Position numbers and translations under genes: made by a program. The notes under the pieces were generated by a model. It did no database searches. It had not been told where the DNA came from and saw nothing but the letters and a program-made list of their open reading frames with translations. A DNA stretch of 7,794 nucleotides from UBA8950 sp034411635 (lineage in GTDB: Bacteria > Chloroflexota > Anaerolineae > Anaerolineales > Villigracilaceae), in contig DAOUML010000360.1 of assembly GCA_034411635.1 (NCBI GenBank), positions 1 to 7,794 of the forward strand, in the 5' to 3' direction. Each line of letters opens with the position of its first letter. Position 1 is the first letter of the stretch. Shown here one piece after another: positions 1 through 5,928 of this stretch.

Positions 1-80
1 GCGGAGGGCGAAGCGTATTTTGCGAAGCCCGTAGTCGAAGGATGGTTGTTGAGCCTGTCGAAACACGCTCCGCTCAGGAC
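1..80. repeat. Candidate dispersed intergenic repeat
   Basis: This block has no plausible reading frame and is made of short, partly inverted modules. GCGGAG (1-6) is mirrored by CTCCGC (68-73), and GCGAAG-like and GTCGAAG/CCTGTCGAA pieces recur within it. On the minus strand it contains TTCGACAGGCTCA, a motif I recall as common in dispersed noncoding repeats of many bacterial genomes, including Chloroflexota. Only one copy lies in the window, so the repeat status is inferred from composition and recollection. It may be the remnant of a repeat-rich spacer between gene blocks. Confidence 0.4.
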
Positions 81-131
81 TTATGCAAGAAGTCTAGTAG
101 ACTTTATCGGTAATAGACCAAAGTCTTTTTT
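78..131 (+). terminator. Alternating GACTT/AAGTC elements; terminator-like hairpin with T-tract
   Basis: GACTT (78-82), AAGTC (90-94), GACTT (100-104) and AAGTC (121-125) alternate in orientation. The second and third form a perfect AAGTCTA-G-TAGACTT dyad (90-104), whose 1-nt spacer makes it tight as RNA. The third and fourth form AGACTTT (99-105) with AAAGTCT (120-126), extended by GGT (109-111) with ACC (117-119), and are followed by six T (126-131). The two pairings exclude each other. The T-tract makes the second one terminator-like for transcription entering from the left. No gene that would use it is visible, so it may only be part of a repeat. Confidence 0.35.
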
Positions 132-250
132 GGGGGACGCGGATTTTATTGGCGGCTTTGCGTGGGCGTTTTTTACTCTGTGTTTACGCTTTCTTTGACT
201 ACTACAGTTTTTCCGCGCAATCTGTGCTCGTCCGCGTCCAAATCCTTATT
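132..250. repeat. Candidate second dispersed repeat with inverted ends; rest of the spacer is featureless
   Basis: GGACGCGGA (135-143) is inverted as TCCGCGTCC (231-239), with about 87 bases between. Read on the minus strand, the right part runs as GGATTTGGACGCGGA followed by a degenerate GAGCACAGATTGCGCGGA-like phrase, a CGCGGAT-rich pattern typical of dispersed intergenic repeats. A plus-strand reading frame that starts at 149 and runs into the kinase gene has no recognisable protein features. I see nothing further in 251-316: no RNA gene and no clear terminator for the minus-strand kinase gene. Confidence 0.35.
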
Positions 251-316
251 GTCGATAATGTCTCGTGTAGCGTCGCCTTTGCACAGCAGGCCTTGTCTTG
301 TTGTTTGGGAAAGACT

Positions 317-3300
317 CTAAGCCCGGAAAGATTGCGGCGATTTGCCAATTTGTTTGCTAAAAACGCGGCTGAAGTAGGCCTGGTCTTTGAATCCCACCAG
401 ATGCGCGATATCGGCAATGCTGCGCTGCGTTGTTTGCAAGAGCGTCTGGGCTTGCAGGATGCGGTAGCGGTTGAGATAATCCCAGGGTGAAATGTCCAAC
501 TCGCGGTTGAAGACTCGCGTCAGATAATCCTGGCTGACGTTTACGCTTTCGGCAATTTCCCAGCGGGCAATGGGGCGGTTGTAATTTTGATGAATGTAAG
601 CCAGGGCGCGTTTTACCAGCGCGCTGGTATGGGCGGGCAGGCCTTCGGAGCCAAACAAGGCCCGGTTGAGGGCCGAGATGGTTTCGCTTTCTGACCAGAT
701 TCCCTTGCTTTGCAAAGTAACCTGGGTGTGGTGTTCCAGGCGTTTGACATCCTCCAGGCTGAGTAATTTGCTGCTTAGAATCACTACCGGCACGCTGCGC
801 AGGCGCGGATTGGCGCGCATTTGGTCGAGCACATCGGCGCCGCCCAGGCCGGGCATGACAAGATCAAGGAGTACCAGCGTCGGAGTCTCGTTTTGCATCC
901 ATTGCAGGGCAATTTCCCCGTTTTCAGCCAGGCTAATCTGGCTGCCTGGCAATCCCTGCGCCACCAGTTTTTGGTGCGCGGCGCGTATTTCGGGGTCGTC
1001 ATCCACAATTAAAATCGTGGCGGTGGGTTCTGGCGGGCAAAGGGCATTCAGCGTATCGAGCAGGGTTTGAGAATTGGGGCCTTTTGCGACAAAACCGGTT
1101 GGGCCAGGGCCGGGCGAGTCGATTTCAAGGGCGCGCCCGTAGACGATAATGGGGGCCAGGTTAAGGCCAGGATGGTTGCGCAGGCGGCGCATGAGCGGCC
1201 AATCGCCGGGCCGGGAGGTCGATAAATCCCAGGCAACGGCCATGGGCCGGGTATTGGCAAATGCCGTTTCCAATTCACTGAGATTTGAGACCGGGTATGG
1301 TTGCAAGTTTTGTCGTTCGCACAGGGTTTTGATTTCGGGCGTTATATCACCCGAGGATGAAAGCAAGAGCAACACTGGCTGGGCCTCGATTGGCCTGGCC
1401 TGGTTGTGTTCAAGGGCGGGCAGTGGCAGGTGAATATGGAAGGTGCTGCCCTTGCCGGTTTCGCTGTTGAGGGTCATGCGCCCACCGTGCAGGGCTACCA
1501 GGTGGCGGGTAATCGACAGCCCCAGCCCAATGCCGCCGGCAATGCGGCGGTTGTTTTCCATGGTGACAAAAGGCTCAAAGATGCGTTCCTGCTGTTCGGT
1601 TGGGATGCCCCACCCTGTGTCGCTGACCCACAAGTCAATGTATGGCGGGGCAACCTGCGCGCCCAGGCAAACCACGCCCTGCTCGGTAAATTTGCGCGCA
1701 TTGCTGAGCAGGTTGAGGAAAATCTGGCGCAGGCGAACGGCATCGGCGCGGATGAGCGGCAGGCGCGCCGGCAGGTCGAGTTGCCAGTCGACGTTGGGGC
1801 TGTGGGCGTTGCTCGCAATGGCGTGAAAGGCCTCTTCAAGCAGCGGGCGGGGGTCAATCAGTTCAAGTGAAAGGTCCAGTTCGTCAATTTCGGCGCGTGA
1901 AAGGTCGAGCAAATCGTTAATAACCCGCAATTGGTGCTCGGCGTGATTCTGTATTTTCTTGATATCGTCGAGCAAGCGCGTTTCGAGCGGCTCAGACAAA
2001 ATGCTTTGCGCATAGCCAGAGATGATATTGAGCGGGGCGCGCAATTCGTGGCTTACATTGGCGAGCAGGCGGGTTTTGATCCGGTCGGCTTTTTCGGCGG
2101 TCAGGCGCGCTTGCTGAATTTCTTCAAACAGCAAGGCTCCTTGTATGGCGCTGCTCAAATTGGAGCGCAGCAATTCGTACACATTGCCTTCGCGCGGCCC
2201 AACTTCAAAGATGGCGTATCCCAATGATTTTTCTTGAAAATAAAGCGGCTCCACCACCAGGCTTGCGCGGCGGTGGTGTGGCAAAAATTCGGGCGGAATC
2301 ATTTGCTTGGTTGCAAATTGCCAGCCTTCAGGGGCAAGGTCGGCGCGGCCTTGTTCGCTGTAGGCCATCATCAGGCGCGAAAAACCGGGGGTATCGTACA
2401 GAATCAGATACGCGCTGGGAATTCCCAGTTGGGGCAGGCGCTCATACAGCACATCGCCAAGTTGGTGGATATCAAAGGTGGTGAGCAAGGCGCGGTTGGT
2501 TTCTCGCAGGGTTTCGGCCTGCCTTTCGGCTTGCCATTGCCAGTAGGCCTGGGCGCGCCGTTCGGCTTCGCTAACCACCACGCGCGCCTGGCTGAGCAGC
2601 GCTTCGATTTCCGTCTGAAGGTGTTGCGCGTCGTTGGGCAGACGCGAGAGCGTCCAGCGCCGCAAAATTGAGAGTATGTCGTTCCATGCCAGCACATCCA
2701 ACCGCGCGCGCATTGCCTGGTTAAGCAGATGATCGAGGGTTTGCAGAAAGCGCCCTTTTTCTTTGGGAAGGATGGCGGCCTTTTCTATGCCTTTGGCAAA
2801 AATCTCCATCAGGGCATTTAACCCTGCCTGTAACGATTCGGGAATCTCTCCACCCGCCGCCTGGGTCATTTCAAACAGACATTCTTCCCGCGATTGCGGT
2901 TGGGGCATTTTCGATGCGCTCATGGATGCCAGGGCCACCGCCGCTGAGGCGCAACCGCACGATTCTCTCACTATCATTTGGGTTGGCAGCGTAATCAGCG
3001 CCGGGACGCTTTCGCCTTTTAATTGGGCCAGCAACAGTTCCAATGCGCGCGCGCCCTGGTTGTAGAAAGGCAAATCGACGGTTGTCAGCGGCGGGGTTGA
3101 GAGTCGTTCTTCAATCGAGTTGTTAAACCCGGTAACGGCCACATCGCCAGGAACCTCGTATCCGCGCGCCTGAAGCGTTTTCAATGCCCACAACGCGAGC
3201 ATATCACTCACGGCCACAATGGCCTGGAAATCTTTTCCCGGTTTCAGGCCGCGCTCGTCAAGTAGAATCTTTACCGCTTCCGCGCCCGATTCCCAGCGCA

Positions 3301-3823
3301 GGGGGCGGGTTACCAGTTGCGGATCAATCGCTAGTTTATTGGCTTGCAGGGCGTCGAGATAGGCGCGGTAACGCTCCTGGGCATAATAATGTTCCTCGGG
3401 TCCGCGAATAAAGGCCAGGCGGGTGAAGCCGTGTTCTTGAATCAGGTGGTTAAGCAGGGCGCGCATACTCTGGTAACTATCCAGCACAACCGCCGGCAAC
3501 CCCTCCATGAATTGCGCCAGGCTGACCATGGGCAGGCCGGTGTAGCGCAAGTGAAAGGCGTTCGTTTCATCGGGGCCGAGCACCCCGCCCAGGCTGGAAG
3601 CCCAGGTGACGAGGCCGTCGAGGCCTTCGGCGTTGGCGAGGTCGAAAATCTGATTGCGCTGGTGTTCAAAGGCTGTGCTGGCATGTAAACGCCCGCCCGG
3701 AAAACTGACCAAATTGACATCCAATCGCTCCGCGGCATCCAACAGGCCCGGCCAGAGCGCCCGGCTGGCGCCGGTGTTCAGGCTGGCGAGTAAAAAGCCC
3801 AGGGTTGGACGCAATTTAGACAT
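317..3823 (-). CDS. Cytosolic hybrid sensor kinase / response regulator: LacI-like sensor, GAF-like, HisKA-HATPase, receivers, AraC HTH
   Basis: This 1168-residue single-polypeptide signalling protein has no signal peptide or membrane segment. Residues 5-290 form a LacI/PBP1-type sugar-sensing fold (PPLTTVD at 244-250; end motif RESCGC at 286-291) without a LacI HTH. Residues 300-435 are a helical linker and 440-565 a GAF-like module (VVEPLYF, GYAIFEVGPREG). HisKA has H592 in NVSHELRAPLN. HATPase shows N704/N708, DTGWGI (735-740) and GGIGLGL (763-769). A degenerate receiver spans about 815-927. The intact receiver has D941-D943, phospho-acceptor D987, S1017 and K1040. Residues 1066-1168 are a two-helix-turn-helix AraC domain. 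The start is fixed by an in-frame TAA four codons upstream (3833-3835), and the first beta strand begins at once. I see no Shine-Dalgarno sequence. It is divergent from the sugar transporter operon and probably activates it. All catalytic residues are present. The ligand is unknown. Confidence 0.93.
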   Translation of the reverse strand: MSKLRPTLGFLLASLNTGASRALWPGLLDAAERLDVNLVSFPGGRLHASTAFEHQRNQIFDLANAEGLDGLVTWASSLGGVLGPDETNAFHLRYTGLPMVSLAQFMEGLPAVVLDSYQSMRALLNHLIQEHGFTRLAFIRGPEEHYYAQERYRAYLDALQANKLAIDPQLVTRPLRWESGAEAVKILLDERGLKPGKDFQAIVAVSDMLALWALKTLQARGYEVPGDVAVTGFNNSIEERLSTPPLTTVDLPFYNQGARALELLLAQLKGESVPALITLPTQMIVRESCGCASAAVALASMSASKMPQPQSREECLFEMTQAAGGEIPESLQAGLNALMEIFAKGIEKAAILPKEKGRFLQTLDHLLNQAMRARLDVLAWNDILSILRRWTLSRLPNDAQHLQTEIEALLSQARVVVSEAERRAQAYWQWQAERQAETLRETNRALLTTFDIHQLGDVLYERLPQLGIPSAYLILYDTPGFSRLMMAYSEQGRADLAPEGWQFATKQMIPPEFLPHHRRASLVVEPLYFQEKSLGYAIFEVGPREGNVYELLRSNLSSAIQGALLFEEIQQARLTAEKADRIKTRLLANVSHELRAPLNIISGYAQSILSEPLETRLLDDIKKIQNHAEHQLRVINDLLDLSRAEIDELDLSLELIDPRPLLEEAFHAIASNAHSPNVDWQLDLPARLPLIRADAVRLRQIFLNLLSNARKFTEQGVVCLGAQVAPPYIDLWVSDTGWGIPTEQQERIFEPFVTMENNRRIAGGIGLGLSITRHLVALHGGRMTLNSETGKGSTFHIHLPLPALEHNQARPIEAQPVLLLLSSSGDITPEIKTLCERQNLQPYPVSNLSELETAFANTRPMAVAWDLSTSRPGDWPLMRRLRNHPGLNLAPIIVYGRALEIDSPGPGPTGFVAKGPNSQTLLDTLNALCPPEPTATILIVDDDPEIRAAHQKLVAQGLPGSQISLAENGEIALQWMQNETPTLVLLDLVMPGLGGADVLDQMRANPRLRSVPVVILSSKLLSLEDVKRLEHHTQVTLQSKGIWSESETISALNRALFGSEGLPAHTSALVKRALAYIHQNYNRPIARWEIAESVNVSQDYLTRVFNRELDISPWDYLNRYRILQAQTLLQTTQRSIADIAHLVGFKDQAYFSRVFSKQIGKSPQSFRA

Positions 3824-3854
3824 GTTAAAAGTTTACTACAATTCTGGTGATTTC

Positions 3855-3882
3855 CAGGCAGGACGTTTTTGTCCAAAGCCTG
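3855..3882. promoter_or_regulatory. Interrupted dyad CAGGC-GGAC / GTCC-GCCTG
   Basis: CAGGC (3855-3859) and GGAC (3861-3864) pair with GTCC (3871-3874) and GCCTG (3878-3882) around a GTTTTT centre. This gives nine complementary base pairs with a 1-versus-3 base internal gap. It lies 32-59 bases upstream of the regulator start and overlaps the left copy of the direct repeat. It could be an operator or a leader hairpin of the regulator mRNA. No function is shown. Confidence 0.35.
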
Positions 3883-3900
3883 TGCGGTAAAGTCCAAGCC
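3871..3900 (+). promoter_or_regulatory. Direct repeat GTCCAA(A)GCC at 21-bp period, candidate AraC-type operator
   Basis: GTCCAAAGCC (3871-3880) recurs as GTCCAAGCC (3892-3900). The left edges are exactly 21 bases apart, two helical turns, and the two copies differ by a single A. Tandem half-sites at about 21 bp are the classic layout for dimeric AraC-type activators such as AraC at araI1-I2. The adjacent regulator ends in such a domain. If TAAGAT (3909-3914) is the -10 element, the right copy starts at the -35 edge, as expected for an activator. Assignment to this regulator is inference. Confidence 0.45.
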
Positions 3901-3902
3901 GA

Positions 3903-3921
3903 ACCTGCTAAGATGCCAGGT
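3903..3921. promoter_or_regulatory. Dyad ACCTG-N9-CAGGT around a possible -10 element
   Basis: ACCTG (3903-3907) is inverted as CAGGT (3917-3921) with nine bases between. The centre contains TAAGAT (3909-3914), a partial -10 match for the transport operon. A protein bound here would block the promoter, but a 5-bp dyad can arise by chance. Confidence 0.25.
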
Positions 3922-3948
3922 ACAAGAAAAGAGAATGCCTTGCTGGTA

Positions 3949-3979
3949 GTTGGTTTGGCGCAACCATAACGAACAGGAG
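3949..3979 (+). promoter_or_regulatory. Leader dyad and ribosome binding site of the first permease
   Basis: AGGAG (3975-3979) lies six bases before the ATG at 3986 and decides that start over an in-frame TTG at 3950, which has no such site and would add a charged 12-residue head. Just upstream, GTTGGTT (3949-3955) pairs with AACC (3962-3965) and AAC (3968-3970) around TGGCGC. This is a small hairpin ending five bases before the Shine-Dalgarno sequence. The ribosome site is clear; a regulatory role for the hairpin is speculative. Confidence 0.6.
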
Positions 3980-3985
3980 AAAACA

Positions 3986-4942
3986 ATGACCTTAAAGACA
4001 GTTCCTTTGTCCAATTCGGCAGATACCAGGCCCGCGTTTTTCAAAACGTTGCGCAGCGCCTGGCGTCAGCGCTGGATTTATGTATTAATGACGCCGACCA
4101 TCATCTACTTCTTGATTTTCAAATACATTCCGCTTTGGAATGCGCAAATTGCGTTTAAGGATTTCAAGCCTTTGTTGGGGGTTATGGGCAGCCCCTGGGT
4201 GGGTTTCAAGCACTTCGAGGCTTTTATCAATTCGTTTTACTTTGCCGACCTGATGACCAACACCATTTATTTCAGCGTGGCAAAACTGATGTTTGGCCTG
4301 CCATTGGCGGTCATTTGCGCCATCGCCTTGCATGAAACCTGGTTTACACGTTTTCGCACCTTTGTGCAGACGGTTATCTACATGCCGCATTTTCTTTCCT
4401 GGGTCATCATGTTTGGTTTGTTGCTGGTGATTCTTTCACCCGGCAATGGCCTGCTCAACAAGATCATTGAATACTTTGGCGGCGAACGGGTTGCATTCCT
4501 CACATCGCCAGACCATTTTCGATGGGTGGTCATTATTTCGGAGATATGGAAAGAGACAGGCTGGAGCACAATCCTGTACCTGGCGGCCCTGCTTGCCATT
4601 AGCCCTGATTTGTACGAGGCTGCCGCCGTCGATGGCGCCACTCCGTGGCAGCGCATCTGGCATATTTCCATCCCTGGTATTTTGCCCGTAATTGTCATGG
4701 TCACTTTGTTGCGCATGGGGCATATCCTTGAAGCCGGTTTCAACCAGATTTTTGTCCTGTATTCCGTGCCGGTCTATAGCGTCGGCGATATTCTGGATAC
4801 CTGGGTTTATCGCCAGGGCATTCTGCAATTTCAGTTTAGTCTTGCCACGGCAGTTGGTTTCTTCAAGGGCGTCATTGGGCTGGTATTGATCCTTGTTGCC
4901 AACCGCGTTGCCAAGCGCGTGGCCGAACAGAGTTTATTCTAG
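3986..4942 (+). CDS. lplB: ABC sugar transporter permease, LplB type (CUT1)
   Basis: This 318-residue inner-membrane permease subunit pairs with the next gene product to form the channel of an oligosaccharide importer. The N-terminus has the family pattern of a basic cytosolic start, a first membrane segment (about 31-49) and then KYIPLWNAQIAFKDF and GSPWVGFKHFEAF (roughly 46-80), close to LplB-type proteins. Further membrane segments lie near 94-115, 130-150, 178-205, 230-250 and 287-305. The EAA loop that contacts the ATPase is EAAAVDGATPWQRIWHISIP (211-230). Its stop codon overlaps the ribosome site of the second permease, so the two are co-translated in one operon. It is first in the operon, divergent from the hybrid regulator. 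Family assignment is firm; the substrate is not determined by sequence. The symbol refers to family resemblance only. Confidence 0.93.
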   Translation: MTLKTVPLSNSADTRPAFFKTLRSAWRQRWIYVLMTPTIIYFLIFKYIPLWNAQIAFKDFKPLLGVMGSPWVGFKHFEAFINSFYFADLMTNTIYFSVAKLMFGLPLAVICAIALHETWFTRFRTFVQTVIYMPHFLSWVIMFGLLLVILSPGNGLLNKIIEYFGGERVAFLTSPDHFRWVVIISEIWKETGWSTILYLAALLAISPDLYEAAAVDGATPWQRIWHISIPGILPVIVMVTLLRMGHILEAGFNQIFVLYSVPVYSVGDILDTWVYRQGILQFQFSLATAVGFFKGVIGLVLILVANRVAKRVAEQSLF

Positions 4943-4945
4943 GAG
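4941..4945 (+). promoter_or_regulatory. Ribosome binding site of second permease, overlapping upstream stop
   Basis: AGGAG begins inside the TAG stop (4940-4942) of the first permease and lies seven bases before the ATG at 4953. This selects 4953 over an upstream in-frame start at 4893, which would overlap the first gene by 50 bases. It suggests translational coupling that balances the two permeases. Confidence 0.8.
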
Positions 4946-4952
4946 AATCGCC

Positions 4953-5831
4953 ATGTTACAGACCAAAACCCGCGACGCCAGAATTTACCAGTTTTTCCTT
5001 GTCCTCTTCCTGTCACTGCTCCTTTTCATCATCGTTGTACCGTTTTGGCAGGTAATTATGACTGCTGTGGTGCCGCTCGATATTTATACGCGCGAGGGTG
5101 TCCAATTCTTCCTGAACCCTATGGACTGGAGTTTTGAAGCCTTTGCGCAGTTGATGGGGCATTCGCAGTTCCCTCGCGCTTTGTGGAACAGCGCCATCAT
5201 TACCCTCTTGGGCGTCACCATTAGCATGACCCTGACCGTGCCGCTGGCGTATGGCTTGTCTAACCGCCACTTGCCGGGGCGCAAATTTCTGATGGGGCTG
5301 ATTCTCTTCACTTACCTGTTCAGTCCAGGCCTGATACCGGTCTATCTCTTGGTAACAGGCATGAATTTAACCAACAATTTTCTGGCTGTCGTTTTGCCGC
5401 CGGCGGTGAGCGTTTACAACACCTTTATCATGATGAGTTTTTTTGAAGGTCTGCCGGAAGATTTCAAAGACGCCGCCCGCATCGATGGCGCGAATGAGTT
5501 TCAGGTTTTGTGGCATGTGATCTTGCCTCTGTCCAAACCGATTTTGCTGACCATTGGCTTGTTCTATGCTGTGTATTTTTGGAATGAGTTTTTTACCCCT
5601 CTGTTGTATTTGAGCGATAACAAACTTTTGCCCTTGCCGGTTTTGCTTCGCAACATCCTGATTTCAGCCAGTTTCAATGAATTTGTTGAGTATGACGCGT
5701 TTAGCACGACTCCCATTGAGTCGCTCAAAGCAGCCGGAGTGCTGATTACGATGTTGCCCATGCTTCTAATCTACCCGTGGATCCAACGTTATTTCACAAA
5801 AGGAACGCTTGCAGGAGGTGTCAAAGGATAA
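4953..5831 (+). CDS. lplC: ABC sugar transporter permease, LplC/YtcP type (CUT1)
   Basis: This 292-residue inner-membrane protein is the second permease of the importer. Residues 11-38 form the first membrane segment (with VVPFWQVI). A periplasmic loop with NPMDWSFEAF (55-64) follows, then segments near 80-102, 114-135, 143-162, 196-214 and 258-276. The EAA loop is FKDAARIDGANEFQVLWHVI (171-190), followed by LPLSKPI. The C-terminus, with YFTKGTLAGGVKG, is typical of LplC/YtcP-like partners of LplB. It starts 10 bases after the previous stop. The next gene, the binding protein, follows after 97 bases. No ABC ATPase is encoded here. CUT1 importers of this type commonly use a shared MsmX-like ATPase encoded elsewhere. 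The symbol refers to family resemblance. Confidence 0.92.
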   Translation: MLQTKTRDARIYQFFLVLFLSLLLFIIVVPFWQVIMTAVVPLDIYTREGVQFFLNPMDWSFEAFAQLMGHSQFPRALWNSAIITLLGVTISMTLTVPLAYGLSNRHLPGRKFLMGLILFTYLFSPGLIPVYLLVTGMNLTNNFLAVVLPPAVSVYNTFIMMSFFEGLPEDFKDAARIDGANEFQVLWHVILPLSKPILLTIGLFYAVYFWNEFFTPLLYLSDNKLLPLPVLLRNILISASFNEFVEYDAFSTTPIESLKAAGVLITMLPMLLIYPWIQRYFTKGTLAGGVKG

Positions 5832-5878
5832 TATTTTACAGATTTGCCCGGTAATTTGCGCCCATATTTTGTCAAAAA

Positions 5879-5899
5879 GGGAATTTGCGACAAATTCCC
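5879..5899 (+). other. Intercistronic stem-loop before the binding-protein gene
   Basis: GGGAATTTG (5879-5887) and CAAATTCCC (5891-5899) form a perfect 9-bp stem with a CGA loop, 18 bases before the Shine-Dalgarno sequence of the binding-protein gene. No T-tract follows, so it is not a standard terminator. Such hairpins between permease and binding-protein cistrons can protect a processed, more abundant binding-protein mRNA, or it may be a protein-binding palindrome. ATTTGC also recurs at 5842-5847, 5854-5859 and 5883-5888. The function is inferred. Confidence 0.5.
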
Positions 5900-5917
5900 C
5901 CTTCATAAAAACCCATA

Positions 5918-5922
5918 AGGAG
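5918..5922 (+). promoter_or_regulatory. Ribosome binding site of the solute-binding protein
   Basis: AGGAG lies six bases before the ATG at 5929. An ATG at 5923 touches it directly and is therefore unlikely. A TTG at 5809 would put about 40 non-signal residues before the signal peptide. The site fixes 5929 as the start. Confidence 0.8.
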
Positions 5923-5928
5923 ATGAAG

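Larger units (their letters stand above)
3824..3985. promoter_or_regulatory. Divergent intergenic control region
   Basis: This 162-base region separates the minus-strand regulator from the plus-strand transport operon and must hold the promoters of both. I see no strong sigma-70 promoter for either direction. The best plus-strand -10 candidate is TAAGAT (3909-3914, four of six consensus bases) without a matching -35, which would suit an activator-dependent promoter. The elements listed separately (direct repeat 3871-3900, dyads 3855-3882, 3903-3921 and 3949-3970) crowd this region. A shared control region is inferred from gene orientation. Confidence 0.6.

Noticed and set aside
149..490. 113-residue plus-strand open frame at the left end
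   Set aside because: It starts in repeat-like sequence, runs antisense into the AraC-domain end of the kinase gene, and has no recognisable protein pattern.
1406..1870. 154-residue plus-strand open frame inside the kinase gene
   Set aside because: It is antisense to the conserved kinase core, whose H, N and G motifs are all intact on the minus strand.
317..3823. Possibility that the hybrid regulator lost an N-terminal LacI helix-turn-helix by truncation
   Set aside because: An in-frame stop lies four codons before the start, the first beta strand starts immediately, and the protein has its own C-terminal AraC DNA-binding domain, so the architecture looks complete.
3950..3985. TTG start that would extend the first permease by 12 residues
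   Set aside because: The extension spans the Shine-Dalgarno sequence of the ATG at 3986 and adds a charged head not expected for the family.
5813..5818. Perfect AGGAGG at the end of the second permease
   Set aside because: No ATG, GTG or TTG that opens a reading frame lies 5-10 bases downstream; it is explained as coding sequence for the family-typical Gly-rich C-terminus.
5809..5928. TTG start that would extend the binding protein by 40 residues and overlap the second permease
   Set aside because: The signal peptide and lipobox begin at the ATG at 5929, which has its own AGGAG at the right distance; the extension crosses the 5879-5899 hairpin.
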